Shown here piece after piece: positions 35,723 through 45,442 of a stretch of DNA of 64,000 nucleotides. Origin of the DNA: Janthinobacterium agaricidamnosum NBRC 102515 = DSM 9628. Lineage in GTDB: Bacteria; Pseudomonadota; Gammaproteobacteria; Burkholderiales; Burkholderiaceae_D. Location of the stretch: assembly GCF_000723165.1 (NCBI RefSeq), contig NZ_HG322949.1, positions 4,639,711 through 4,703,710 on the forward strand, given 5' to 3'. The notes under the pieces were generated by a model that saw only the letters and a list, made by a program, of their open reading frames with translations, did not search any database and had not been told where the DNA came from. Both the position numbers and the translations under genes were made by a program. Each line of letters opens with the position of its first letter. Position 1 is the stretch's first letter.

Positions 35723-38575
35723 TCAGAAGGCGTATTTCAAACCACCGGTGAAGTAACGGCCAACCGCGCCGGCATAGTCCAGCGGATTGTACGATTGTGC
35801 GCCGTAGGTCAGCGGATCCAGTGGAGCGCGCTTGTCGAACAGGTTCTGGATGGTGCCGAACAGTTCAGCCTTGTCGGTCAACTTCCAGCGGCCGGTCAGG
35901 TCGATACTGGTGAACGATGCCAGTTTGCAACCGGTAGGCGCATCGTCGCCATTGGCAAAGTGGAATGCGCAACCGTCCGGATCGTTCTTGAACAGCGTGT
36001 TTTTCAAGGTGCCGCGATAGTTGGCGCTGGTCGTCAGGCGCAGCTTGTTCAACTCCCAGGTCAATGCCAGGTTGACGCGGTTATCCGGGGTACCCATGCA
36101 GTTACTCACGTCGCAATTGCCGTGGGTGCCTGCGAAGTCGCGCGAAGAACCATCCTTTTCGGTACGGGTAAAGGTGAACAGGTGAGTCCACTTCGCATCG
36201 AAAGTCAGCTTGCCGTAGCCTGCACCCAGATCCAGGCCTTGACGGAAGTCAACGTCAACGCCGCGTACCTTGGTTTCAGCCGAGTTCACATATTTGGCCA
36301 GTACCGCGGTAATCGCGCCTGGATCGCCAGCCTTAGTGGAGGTCGATGGGTCGCGCGCCACATGGCCGGCCGCGATTGCGGCGGTGGTATCTTCCTGGTT
36401 GATTTCGTTGGTGCGTTTGATTTGCCAGAAATCAATCGTCAGATTGGTCTTAGGCAGTGGATCCCACACGAAACCGATGTTGGCGCTCTTCGACTTTTCT
36501 GGTGACAGGTCAGGATTAGGCGACGTGATGATCGCAATTTGGCTGGCCGCGCAAGCGGTAGCCACACCCAGTGCGCAACGCAGCGGGTCACTGGCCGACG
36601 AGAATGCCGCCAGGCCGCCCTTGCCGTTTTCCGCCGCGCTAGGGGCGCGGAAGCCTTTGGCAAACGAGCCGCGCAAGGCGAATTCCTTGACCGGGTTCCA
36701 TTTCAAGCCGACTTTAGGCGTATAGGAATTGCCGACATCGGAAAAATGGTCGGCCCGCAACGCGCCCGACAATTCAACACCTTTCCATACCGGCGCCACC
36801 AGTTCCGAGTAAATCGCACTGACATTGCGCTGGCCAGCGTAAGCCGAATAACCGAGGCCGATGATATTGCCGGTATCGGTGCCGGAGGTCGGTTCCAGTT
36901 CGGTCGACTCATGGCGGAACTCGGCCCCTACCGCGATGCCCAGCGCACCGCCCGGCAACTGGCCGAATTCACGCGACGCCTTGAAGTCGACTTGCGCCAT
37001 CTTGGTGGTCGCATCGTTCGAAATCGTTGGCGACAATGCGGCATACAGGGCTTTCGAATTCAAGCCGGCATTTTCACCGATGCGCCAGAAGGTGCCTGGA
37101 GGCAATGCGGCGTAGGCCGGATGTTTCATCGCGGAAGCAACGTTGACTGCATCACCCGGGTTCAGCAGTGCGAACGCGACATCGCGTTGCAAATAACCGT
37201 TACGTTCGTTCGACACCTTGTTTTGCGAGTACAGCAATGCCGTATCGAAATCCCAGCCGGCATAGCTGCCTTTCAGACCCGCGACAAAGCGCAGGAAGGT
37301 CGAATCGATCGAGCTGACGCGCGGACCGACATCGCCCGCCAGGTAACGCAAGCGCGCCGCGGTACCAAAATACGGGTTGTCCGGATGGTTGGCGCCCAGG
37401 GCAACCGCCGCATTGCTGACCGGACCGCCAGGATAACCGACGTTGGCGTTGACGCCGGAAGGCGTGGTCGACGATACCGACTGGCTGGTGAAGACGTTGG
37501 CTTCGGTGTAAGCCTGCAGATCGGAGTTGAGCTGGAAGGTGCCGCGGAAGAATATATTACCGGTTTCCTGGCTAGGCTGCATCTGGCCGTATTGCTGTGG
37601 ACCGTCGATCAGGCAACCACCGCCTGGATCGCCCTGCGGGTGATTGGTAAAGTTCGAGCAAGCGGCACCAGGAAATTGGCGCGTAAAGCCGGTGCCAGCA
37701 CCGAGGTTGCCGCGGTTATAATAATTGTTGGTCAGCGGATTGCGCACGTTGCCGTTGATCGCGCTAACGGCCGCGTTCGGGCCGGTGATCGCACCGGTGC
37801 CGCCCAGTGCTTCCTGGGCGCTGAAACCGTAGTTGCGCAAGTCAACCGCGCCGATATAGCCGCGGTCGGAACGGTCGCGGTTCCACACTTCGTTTTTCTT
37901 GCCGTATTCAAAACTCGTGATGATGTTGTATTTATCGACAGCGATATCGCCGAAACCATGCGTGATCGCCAGGCGCGCATCCTGGCCATCGCGGTAGCCG
38001 GATTCGCCAAAACTCGCCTTGATCGTGGTGCCCTGGAAATCCTTGCGCAAGATGATATTTACCACGCCGGCGATCGCGTCGGAACCATAAATTGCCGATG
38101 CGCCGTCTTTCAGAATCTCAACCCGCTCGACCGCATCGGCAGGAATGATATTCAAGTCGGAAAATACTTTTTGACCGTCATCGGCCAACCCGTAAGGAGC
38201 AATCCGGCGGCCATTCAATAATACCAGCGTGGAGGCGGTGCCCAGGCCGCGCAGGGAAATACCCGAAGCGCCGGCGGCAAAACCGTTGCCGAAACTGGTC
38301 GGTACCGAACCCTGATTATCAACCGCCAAAGTCTGCAGCAATTCGGCGACGGTCGACTTACCGGATTTTTCAATGTCGGCGCGGCTCAGCGTTTGTACCG
38401 GCGATACGCCTTCAGCTTGTGCGCGGCGAATATTCGAACCGGTAATTTCTACCCGTTGCACGGTGGAGCCGGAGGCTGGCGCTTCTTGCGCCATCGCAGG
38501 TTGCGCCAGCAAACCGAGCGCTATGCCTGAAAACATCAGGCGCAACGAGCGTGATAATACGGTTTCTGTAATCAT
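35723..38575 (-). CDS. TonB-dependent outer-membrane receptor (subfamily A)
   Basis: A 950-residue TonB-dependent receptor. The start is the ATG at 38575 behind AAGGA; the frame extends 31 codons further but without a signal. The signal peptide (MITETVLSRSLRLMFSGIALG) ends at LAQPAMA|QE. TonB-box-like VQRVEITGSNIRR, then plug motifs ISLRGLGTASTLVLLNGRRIAPYG and VERVEILKDGASAIYGSDAIAGVVN. The barrel ends APLDPLTYGAQSYNPLDYAG and KYAF. It is the closest relative of the receptor at 18248. Codon use is less GC-biased than in that relative, as in the receptors at 41926 and 45443, which may reflect high expression or a separate history. Ligand unknown. Confidence 0.92.
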   Translation of the reverse strand: MITETVLSRSLRLMFSGIALGLLAQPAMAQEAPASGSTVQRVEITGSNIRRAQAEGVSPVQTLSRADIEKSGKSTVAELLQTLAVDNQGSVPTSFGNGFAAGASGISLRGLGTASTLVLLNGRRIAPYGLADDGQKVFSDLNIIPADAVERVEILKDGASAIYGSDAIAGVVNIILRKDFQGTTIKASFGESGYRDGQDARLAITHGFGDIAVDKYNIITSFEYGKKNEVWNRDRSDRGYIGAVDLRNYGFSAQEALGGTGAITGPNAAVSAINGNVRNPLTNNYYNRGNLGAGTGFTRQFPGAACSNFTNHPQGDPGGGCLIDGPQQYGQMQPSQETGNIFFRGTFQLNSDLQAYTEANVFTSQSVSSTTPSGVNANVGYPGGPVSNAAVALGANHPDNPYFGTAARLRYLAGDVGPRVSSIDSTFLRFVAGLKGSYAGWDFDTALLYSQNKVSNERNGYLQRDVAFALLNPGDAVNVASAMKHPAYAALPPGTFWRIGENAGLNSKALYAALSPTISNDATTKMAQVDFKASREFGQLPGGALGIAVGAEFRHESTELEPTSGTDTGNIIGLGYSAYAGQRNVSAIYSELVAPVWKGVELSGALRADHFSDVGNSYTPKVGLKWNPVKEFALRGSFAKGFRAPSAAENGKGGLAAFSSASDPLRCALGVATACAASQIAIITSPNPDLSPEKSKSANIGFVWDPLPKTNLTIDFWQIKRTNEINQEDTTAAIAAGHVARDPSTSTKAGDPGAITAVLAKYVNSAETKVRGVDVDFRQGLDLGAGYGKLTFDAKWTHLFTFTRTEKDGSSRDFAGTHGNCDVSNCMGTPDNRVNLALTWELNKLRLTTSANYRGTLKNTLFKNDPDGCAFHFANGDDAPTGCKLASFTSIDLTGRWKLTDKAELFGTIQNLFDKRAPLDPLTYGAQSYNPLDYAGAVGRYFTGGLKYAF

Positions 38576-39207
38576 TGTTCGGTCCTTGAATATATAAATA
38601 TCTAAGTAAAGCCGCCATCTGGTAAATGGAGACTGACAAATTTCCAAATCTTTGTATGTTTCACCCACTGAGACCTTGGGTCCGCAAACCCGTATCGGGC
38701 CGGCGTGCCACTACCTGTAAACATGCCTGTTTCAGCCTTCTTGACGGGCCGCTTTTACGCTTGGGAATTGGCTTTATGGGCGGACTTCCCAATGCTGCAT
38801 TTATTTGAATTAACCTCAATTCAAGTCTCTCATCAAAACATATCAAAACATTCACTGTCAATCGTTCATCCCTGCCTAATGCGTATAAACAACACTTACC
38901 CGGTCATTTTTGAAATGTAAAACGCTGATGAGCAAAAAATATGCCATATAAAATATAAAAATTTAGAAATCATTTCAATTGGAAATAAATAATAAAAATA
39001 TATCGTATTGATTTGCGAAATTATTCCTTAGAGCAACTTTTTCCCAAGCTGGCTGCTTGCGGGAAGCAGCGCAAGCTTTCCGCCCAGTTCGATACAGGTA
39101 AAATAGCGTCTTGAATCACGGCAGCGACTGACACAGCGCTTGCCGCCGCGCCAAGAATATCGCCGCCAGCCGCCTGGCCGGCGCCAGAAAATTTCCGGAA
39201 ATAAAAT
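38576..39207. other. Long divergent intergenic region (fourth TBDR / FAD oxidoreductase)
   Basis: About 630 bases without a gene. Towards the receptor there is an AT-rich leader containing a GC-rich island at about 38660-38760. The far part (38800-39040) is strongly AT-rich and would carry the receptor promoter: TTGACA on the minus strand near 38855-38860, with no good -10 box recognised. The right 170 bases lead to the oxidoreductase and show nothing specific. Confidence 0.5.
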
Positions 39208-40842
39208 ATGTTGCGACTCAACCAAGTAAAACTCCCGCTCGACCATGACGAGGCGGCGCTGCCCGCCGCAATCCTGGCCCGCCTCGGAATTAGCGCGGAC
39301 GCCCTGCTCGGCTACACCGTATTCAAGCGCAGCTACGACGCGCGCAAACGCAGCGCGGTGGTGCTGACCTATGCGCTCGATGTCGAGGCCAAAGGCGAAG
39401 CGGCGCTGCTGGCCCGCCTGAAGCACGACAGCCATTTGATGCCGGCGCCCGACACCAGCTACCAATTTGTCGCCAACGGCGAACAATTGGCCGGCCACGA
39501 CCACAACTTGCGCCCGGTCGTCATCGGCACCGGCCCGTGCGGCCTGTTCGCGGCGCTGATCCTGGCGCAGATGGGCTTGCGCCCGATCATCCTGGAGCGC
39601 GGCAAGCAAGTACGCGAGCGCACCGTCGACACCTTCGGCTTCTGGCGCAAGCGCGAATTGAACCCGGAATCGAATGTGCAATTCGGCGAAGGCGGCGCCG
39701 GCACTTTTTCGGACGGCAAGCTGTACAGCCAAATCAAGGATCCGAAACACTATGGCCGCAAAGTCTTGACCGAGTTCGTCAAGGCCGGCGCGCCGGAAGA
39801 AATCATGTATGTCAGCAAGCCGCACATCGGTACCTTCCGGCTGGTCAAGATGGTCGAGCAAATGCGGACCACCATCGAGGAGCTGGGCGGCGAATACCGC
39901 TTCGAGAGCAAGGTTACCGATATTGACATCGAAGCTGGCGCCGGCGGCCAGCGCGGCCAGGTGCGCGGCTTGCTGCTGGCCAATGGTGAGCGGATCGCCG
40001 CCAACCACGTGGTGCTGGCGATCGGCCACAGCGCACGCGACACTTTTGAAATGTTGTATGAACGCGGCGTGTATATCGAGGCAAAACCGTTTTCGATCGG
40101 TTTCCGCGTCGAACACCCGCAATCGCTGATCGACCAATGCCGTTTCGGACCGAGCGCCGGCCATCCCATCCTCGGCGCGGCCGACTACAAGCTGGTGCAT
40201 CACGCCAGCAATGGCCGTTCGGTGTACAGCTTTTGCATGTGCCCGGGCGGCACCGTCGTGGCGGCGGCGTCCGAACCGGGCCGTCTGGTGACCAATGGCA
40301 TGAGCCAGTATTCGCGCAATGAACGCAACGCCAACAGCGCGATCGTGGTCGGCATCACGCCGGCCGACTATCCAGGCCATCCGCTGGCCGGCATCGCGCT
40401 GCAGCGCGAACTGGAAGAACGCGCCTTTGCGCTGGGCGGCGGCAATTACGATGCGCCGGGCCAACTGGTGGGCGACTTCGTGGCGGGCCGCGCGTCGACC
40501 GAATTCGGCGCCGTGCTCCCGTCGTACAAGCCGGCGGTGCACCTGACCGACCTGGCGCCGTCGCTGCCGGAATACGCGATCAGCGCACTGCGTGAAGCCT
40601 TCCCTGCCTTTAACAAGCAAATCAAGGGTTATTACAAGGCCGATGCGGTATTGACCGGTGTCGAGACGCGCACCTCGTCGCCGATCCGCATCAAGCGCCG
40701 CGACGACGACCTGCAAAGCCTGAACACGCTGGGCCTGTTCCCGGCCGGTGAAGGCGCCGGTTATGCCGGCGGCATCCTGTCGGCCGCGGTCGACGGCATC
40801 AAGGTGGCCGAGGCGCTGGCCTTGTCGATGGCCGCGGCCTGA
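39208..40842 (+). CDS. Uncharacterised FAD-dependent oxidoreductase (COG2509-type)
   Basis: A 544-residue flavoprotein of the family usually called uncharacterised FAD-dependent dehydrogenases. An N-terminal domain of about 95 residues precedes the Rossmann motif VVIGTGPCGLFAALILAQMG near 104-123, followed by LERGKQVRERTVDTFGFW, FGEGGAGTFSDGKLYSQ and a C-terminal FAD-contacting GLFPAGEGAGYAGGILSAAVDG. The variant GTGPCG replaces the more common GxGxxG. It resembles geranylgeranyl-reductase and HI0933-like flavoproteins only distantly. The physiological substrate is unknown. It stands alone, and its 3' end faces a TBDR remnant. Confidence 0.88.
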   Translation: MLRLNQVKLPLDHDEAALPAAILARLGISADALLGYTVFKRSYDARKRSAVVLTYALDVEAKGEAALLARLKHDSHLMPAPDTSYQFVANGEQLAGHDHNLRPVVIGTGPCGLFAALILAQMGLRPIILERGKQVRERTVDTFGFWRKRELNPESNVQFGEGGAGTFSDGKLYSQIKDPKHYGRKVLTEFVKAGAPEEIMYVSKPHIGTFRLVKMVEQMRTTIEELGGEYRFESKVTDIDIEAGAGGQRGQVRGLLLANGERIAANHVVLAIGHSARDTFEMLYERGVYIEAKPFSIGFRVEHPQSLIDQCRFGPSAGHPILGAADYKLVHHASNGRSVYSFCMCPGGTVVAAASEPGRLVTNGMSQYSRNERNANSAIVVGITPADYPGHPLAGIALQRELEERAFALGGGNYDAPGQLVGDFVAGRASTEFGAVLPSYKPAVHLTDLAPSLPEYAISALREAFPAFNKQIKGYYKADAVLTGVETRTSSPIRIKRRDDDLQSLNTLGLFPAGEGAGYAGGILSAAVDGIKVAEALALSMAAA

Positions 40843-40928
40843 GCGGGCGCGCAAAAAAAAACCACCGACCTGACGGCGGCGGGTGTCGAGAATCCGGCAT
40901 CGCAATGATGCCGGACAATCGCTAGCGC

Positions 40929-41290
40929 TTAGAACCTGGCCGAGCCGGACAGGTAGAAGGTGCGTCCCAGCGGGCTGCTGTAACGGCCGTCGTAGCCGAC
41001 CTGGTTACCGCCGCCGGCAATACGGTGCGAGAACGATGGGTCCTTATCCATCAGGTTACGGATGCCGGCGGTCAGTACCAAGCCTTTTTTCAGCTCGGCA
41101 CGGGTTTGCCAGTCAAAGGTGTAATACGACGACACATCGCGTTCGATGCCGACAAAATCACCCAGCGTACCATCCGGATTGACTCCCTTGACCACGCCAT
41201 CATCTTCAGGATAGGCACCAGCAATTCGGCAAACGTGCCCCAGTTTTTACGCGAGGCATCCACCGATATGGCAGTAATGTAATGCCGGAA
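40929..41290 (-). pseudogene. Decayed TonB-dependent receptor remnant (C-terminal pieces)
   Basis: The minus strand encodes the last strands of a TBDR barrel: WQTRAELKKGLVLTAGIRNL, then SPLGRTFYLSGSARF and a stop at 40929, an ending like that of subfamily B. In a different frame just upstream is a separate barrel piece, SRKNWGTFAELLVPILK, which in intact receptors lies some 300 residues earlier. So an internal deletion and a frameshift near 41205-41215 joined two distant pieces, and the plug domain and signal peptide are gone. It cannot make a receptor. It lies just before the duplicated receptor pair, possibly a fossil of an earlier copy. Confidence 0.8.
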
Positions 41291-41925
41291 CGGCATTGTC
41301 GAGGGTGGCGCCGGCTTGAAAATCAAGCTCGAGAAAGAAGCACGCAAGGCGCGGCGCGCCTGCCCGAGGCCCGACAAACGGCAATGACAGCCAGATTAAC
41401 TAAAGTTAACTTTTGGTTATAAAAAAGACATGTCTCAATAAAAATACTGTATTGACATCTAAAAAACGCCGTATTTTTTATTGTGTGGTATTTTTACATC
41501 ACTTTCATAATTGTGTCAGAACTGTTACAAAATACGGGGAAATACAAGGGACAATCCTCTTATGCATTTAACAAATGACTCTCCAGCAGTATTTCGCACT
41601 TCACCTTCTTCCCAATGAAAATCAGATTTCATATCAAAAAATCTTGACAAAAACAATAAACTAAAAGAAATAAAATGGCGTGTAACATTTTGTTACATAT
41701 TCGCCTTATATGTTACATCCTTCATTAAATCCTCTGATTAGCTTCCTCTTTAATAACTTTTCCTACCCGGAGGCAAGTCCGGCCGTTTGACAGCCAATCG
41801 CGAGCGGTGGTCTCATGCACGAGCTGAATTCTCCCGAATTCCCACTAGAGAGAAGATCAGTTGCGTGTTCATGAAGAAATTTTGCACATAAGTTAATAGC
41901 AATTCTCCCCCGGAGTTACAGAAAT
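41291..41925. other. Long AT-rich leader region of the fifth TBDR
   Basis: No gene seen. From about 41445 it is homologous to the region before the sixth TBDR (from about 44965): TTGACA (41452-41457 and 44972-44977), TGTTACAAAATACG, a TGTAACA-N3-TGTTACA inverted repeat, a second TATGTTACATCC, and the shared CCGGCCGTTTGACAGCCAAT block about 140 bases before the start codons. The long conserved untranslated stretch suggests a structured or regulated leader. Confidence 0.65.
41681..41697. promoter_or_regulatory. Inverted repeat TGTAACA-TTT-TGTTACA
   Basis: Perfect 7-base arms around three bases. A degenerate version stands at the equivalent place before the next receptor (45202-45218), and a further TGTTACA follows at 41711-41717. 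It resembles the ATTACAT palindrome before the second TBDR, all three receptors belonging to subfamily B. Confidence 0.45.
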
Positions 41926-44643
41926 ATGATGATGGAAACTGTGTTATCGCGTTCGCTGCGCCTGATGTTTTCCGGCAGCGCCGTGGTAGTTAGCCTGGGC
42001 CTGCTGGCCCAACCGGCGATGGCCGAAGATGCACCGGTCCAACGCGTGGAAATTACTGGTTCGGCAATCAAACGTATCGATGCCGAAACCTCGGTGCCAG
42101 TCACCGTGATCAAGATGGATGACCTGAAAAAAGATGGCGTCACCACCATCGAACAAATCATGTCGACCCTGAGCTCGGCGCAAGCTACGCAAACCACCAG
42201 CCAGGTAGTTGGTAAAAGCACCGGTGGTGCTTCGTTCGCCAACCTGCGCGGTATCGGTGCCAACAAGACCCTGATCTTGCTGAACGGCCGCCGCCTGGCG
42301 AACAATGCGCTGGATAGCTCCGCGCCCGACTTGAACCTGATTCCCTTTGCCGCGATCGAACGCGTCGAAGTGTTGCGCGACGGCGCATCGTCGCTGTACG
42401 GCAGCGATGCGGTCGGCGGCGTCATCAACTTCATCACCCGCAAGGACTTCCAGGGCGGCGTGGTCACCGTTGGCGGCGATACGCCGCAGCGGGCTGGCGG
42501 CTCCAGTAATAGCACCAACATCGCCTACGGCATCGGCGACATGGCCAAGGACGGCTTCAATCTGTTCGCTGTACTCGATCATCAGGAACAGCACCGTATT
42601 GGCGGTACCCAGCGCCCATTCAACAGCCGTTATGCAGGCGGCTTGTCGCCAACCACCAGCCCGGCAAATTACTTCCAGGGCGGTAATAGCGGTAACCCTG
42701 CGGGCGGCAACTGCGGCAGTACCCCGAACTTGATTTCGGATGGCGGCAGCGGCTGTCAAGAGACAACTTCCAGCTTCGTTGATTATGTTCCAAAAAGCGA
42801 GCGCACCACCGGCTTGATCAAGGGTACATTGAAACTCAATGAAAACCATGAACTGGGCATTGAATACCTTGGCAGCCAAAGCAAGGTGCAAAGCCAGATC
42901 GCGCCGTTGCCATACGGCGGCTTGATCCAGAATATCCGTCGTCCTGACGGCACACTGAATCCTTACTATCCAGGCAATGGCAATTTCACGCCTAACATAC
43001 CGTTGGATCCGAATTTCTCCGTGGCAAACATGCCAGCCGGCGCCAAACCTGGTTTTGTGCACACCAAATGGCGCGACTTGCCAAATGGCACACGTAGCGA
43101 TGAAAACATCAACAAGCAACAACGCCTGGTCGTTTCGCTGACCGGCGTGCTGGCTGGCTGGGATTACAATGCGGCGCTGACCTACAATGAAAACAAGGTC
43201 GATGAAAACCTGTACGGCTATAGCGATGGCGGCATCATCACCAAGGGCGTGCGCGACGGCGTGATCAATCCGTACGGTCCGCAAGACGCTGCCGGTACCG
43301 CATTGCTGAACAGCGCCGCGCTAAGCGGCCGGGTGCAAAGTGCCAAAGGCACCACCACCGGCGCCGATTTCAACGCCAGCCGCGAATTGAGCGACTGGCT
43401 GGGCGCCGGCCGCCCTGCTGCGCTGGCAATCGGTGCACAAACCAGCCATGAGAGCTTCACCAATACAGCCGACCCTGTACTGGCAGCAAAAGTCATCGCC
43501 AGCACCGGGATTGACCCAAACACCAACAATACGGGTTCACGCAACGTTTCAGCTTTGTTCAGCGAATTGAACGTGCCGATCACCAAAATGCTGGATGTGA
43601 CCGCCGCCGTACGTTACGACAAGTACAGCGATTTCGGTAGCACCACCAACCCGAAAGTCAGTTTCCGCCTGCAACCGAACAAACAAGTCTTGCTGCGCGG
43701 TTCGTATTCGACGGGCTTCCGTGCTCCATCGCTGTATGAATTGTATTCGGCGCCGACGTTCACCAGCGTGTCGCAACAGAACGATCCGGTCAATTGCCCT
43801 GGCGGTGTGCCCGCGCCAGGCAAACCACGGGCCGCAAATTGCAACCAGCAATTTCAAGCCATGATTGGCGGTAATAAAAACCTGAACCCGGAAAAATCGA
43901 AAAATGCGACCCTCGGCATTGTGATCGAACCGATCAACAACCTGACCGTCAGCGCTGATTTGTGGGCCATCGAGCTGAAACATTCGATCAGCTTCTTGAG
44001 CGAAAATGATATTTTCGCCAATCCGACCCAGTACGCCAGCACCTATCACCGTAATGCTTCCGGCGACCTGGCTACCGACGGTTCGCAATGCCCTGATCCA
44101 GCCACTTGCGGCTATATCGATCAGCGTAACCTGAACCTGGGCGGCGTGCAGACCAATGGCGTCGATCTGGGCAGCACCTACCGTTGGCGTTCAGCCGCCT
44201 GGGGTACTTATGCGGTGGCAATGAACGCAACCTACGTGCATAAATATCAATACCAGAATACCGAAGGCGGTGACTGGGTTCAAGGCGTAGGCGCATACAC
44301 CGGCAAAAATGGTCCTGTATTCCGCTGGCAAAACAATATCACCCTGAACTGGAACAAGGGTGATTTCGGTGCCGGTCTGGCCGCGCATTACAAATCCGGC
44401 TATGTCGATGCACAGACTCAGTTCAACAAGACTAACAACGTTGTCGCTTCGTACACCACGTTTGACGGTTATGGTTCATGGACGGCGTTCAAAGGCTTCA
44501 CGTTAACCGCAGGGGTGCGCAATCTGTTCGACCGCGATCCTCCGCTGAGCTACCAGACCGATGCATTCCAGGCTGGCTACGATCCACGTTTTTCCGATCC
44601 AACCGGCCGCACGTTCTACCTGCGCGGCTCATATAGCTTCTAA
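41926..44643 (+). CDS. TonB-dependent outer-membrane receptor (subfamily B, first tandem copy)
   Basis: A 905-residue TonB-dependent receptor, CGGAG nine bases before the ATG. The signal peptide begins MMMETVLSRSLRLMFSGSAV and ends at LAQPAMA|ED. TonB-box-like VQRVEITGSAIKR; plug motifs ANLRGIGANKTLILLNGRR and VEVLRDGASSLYGSDAVGGVIN; barrel end AGVRNLFDRDPPLSYQ and GRTFYLRGSYSF. It is nearly identical along its whole length to the receptor at 45443, with differences concentrated in loops such as the segment around residues 230-260. The long leader and a strong terminator are also shared. Import substrate unknown. Confidence 0.93.
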   Translation: MMMETVLSRSLRLMFSGSAVVVSLGLLAQPAMAEDAPVQRVEITGSAIKRIDAETSVPVTVIKMDDLKKDGVTTIEQIMSTLSSAQATQTTSQVVGKSTGGASFANLRGIGANKTLILLNGRRLANNALDSSAPDLNLIPFAAIERVEVLRDGASSLYGSDAVGGVINFITRKDFQGGVVTVGGDTPQRAGGSSNSTNIAYGIGDMAKDGFNLFAVLDHQEQHRIGGTQRPFNSRYAGGLSPTTSPANYFQGGNSGNPAGGNCGSTPNLISDGGSGCQETTSSFVDYVPKSERTTGLIKGTLKLNENHELGIEYLGSQSKVQSQIAPLPYGGLIQNIRRPDGTLNPYYPGNGNFTPNIPLDPNFSVANMPAGAKPGFVHTKWRDLPNGTRSDENINKQQRLVVSLTGVLAGWDYNAALTYNENKVDENLYGYSDGGIITKGVRDGVINPYGPQDAAGTALLNSAALSGRVQSAKGTTTGADFNASRELSDWLGAGRPAALAIGAQTSHESFTNTADPVLAAKVIASTGIDPNTNNTGSRNVSALFSELNVPITKMLDVTAAVRYDKYSDFGSTTNPKVSFRLQPNKQVLLRGSYSTGFRAPSLYELYSAPTFTSVSQQNDPVNCPGGVPAPGKPRAANCNQQFQAMIGGNKNLNPEKSKNATLGIVIEPINNLTVSADLWAIELKHSISFLSENDIFANPTQYASTYHRNASGDLATDGSQCPDPATCGYIDQRNLNLGGVQTNGVDLGSTYRWRSAAWGTYAVAMNATYVHKYQYQNTEGGDWVQGVGAYTGKNGPVFRWQNNITLNWNKGDFGAGLAAHYKSGYVDAQTQFNKTNNVVASYTTFDGYGSWTAFKGFTLTAGVRNLFDRDPPLSYQTDAFQAGYDPRFSDPTGRTFYLRGSYSF

Positions 44644-44674
44644 TCAGTAGCAGCCTCGGCTGATGACTTAGCAC

Positions 44675-44708
44675 AACGCCCGGGAACAATTTTTCCGGGC
44701 GTTTTTTT
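44675..44708 (+). terminator. Rho-independent terminator of the fifth TBDR
   Basis: AACGCCCGG and CCGGGCGTT form a perfect stem followed by seven T residues. The same structure follows the duplicate receptor at 48190. Confidence 0.9.
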
Positions 44709-44850
44709 ATGATGTATACACCGTCGACAGACGGATCCTGATGTACCTGCCGAGTACCTTCCAGGCCTGCTCGCGGCCCCCAGCCCTTACACAATGGTCT
44801 GGATGATATGCATGCGCCCCAACGTCCCGGATGCGCCTCGTAGTACAAAT
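44707..44850 (-). pseudogene. Fossil 3' end of a histidine kinase
   Basis: Read on the minus strand, this stretch matches the last 40 or so codons of the kinase encoded at 48222-49076. The ending AWKVLGRYIRIRLSTVYTS followed by a stop aligns with VWAVESPGCRIRMRLPLVCQA, and the DNA shares GGATGATATGCATGC exactly. The frame is broken before that, and everything upstream (the catalytic domains) is missing. Its position after the duplicated terminator shows that the receptor duplication carried along the convergent neighbour, which then decayed. Confidence 0.72.
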
Positions 44851-45442
44851 TAGCCGCAGGTATGCACTGTTACATTCTTTATCCCTATTCCCAAAATGCA
44901 TGTCCGGCAGTAGTCGGGAAGGCATTAACTCTTAGTTGCGAAACAGACGCATCCACAAGGAAAATGCTCTATTGACATTCAAATAAAACATCATTTTTTC
45001 ATTTTGTGGTGTTTCCACATCACTTTCCCTATTGTGACAATACTGTTACAAAATACGCGAAAAATCGTGTTTCCCAGCTATTAGCAGCTTAATACATCTT
45101 GTTTTTTTACCGTCTCTGCATTTCCCTTTTTCCCAATGAAAAACAAATTAATCGATATAAATTATTAACAAAAAAAGTAATCAAAAAAGAATCGAATGAC
45201 ATGTAAGATTTTGTTACTAATTGTATTTATATGTTACATCCATCATCAAATCCGCCGATTGTCTTTCTCTTTAATAACTTTTCACGTGTCGAGAAAAATC
45301 CGGCCGTTTGACAGCCAATCTCGACCAGTGGTTTCATGAACAAACTGATTTCTCATCCATTCTCAGACGAGAAGATCAGTTGCAAGTTCATGAAAAAATT
45401 TTGCATATAAGCCAATAAAAATTCTCCCCCGGAGTGATAGAT
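44851..45442. other. Long leader region of the sixth TBDR
   Basis: No gene seen. From about 44965 it repeats the leader of the fifth TBDR, including TTGACA (44972-44977), TGTTACAAAATACG, the degenerate inverted repeat TGTAAGATTTTGTTACT (45202-45218), TATGTTACATCC and the CCGGCCGTTTGACAGCCAAT block. The 100 bases before 44965 are not shared and show nothing recognisable. Confidence 0.6.

Larger units (their letters stand above)
41445..44850 (+). repeat. Tandem duplication, first unit (leader, TBDR, terminator, kinase 3' end)
   Basis: First of two direct copies about 3.52 kb apart. Matching landmarks are TTGACA at 41452/44972, receptor starts at 41926/45443, the terminators at 44675/48190 and the 3' end of a histidine kinase reading leftwards at 44707/48222. 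In this copy the kinase piece is degenerate and short. Confidence 0.8.

Noticed and set aside
38640..38800. Possible cobalamin riboswitch upstream of the fourth TBDR
   Set aside because: Such riboswitches are common before TBDR genes and the leader has a GC-rich island, but I could not find the conserved B12 box or the GCCACTG element in the right order on the receptor strand.
40855..40925. Rho-independent terminator after the FAD oxidoreductase
   Set aside because: There is a run of A/T and a GC-rich stretch, but the possible stem has mismatches and I could not draw a convincing hairpin.
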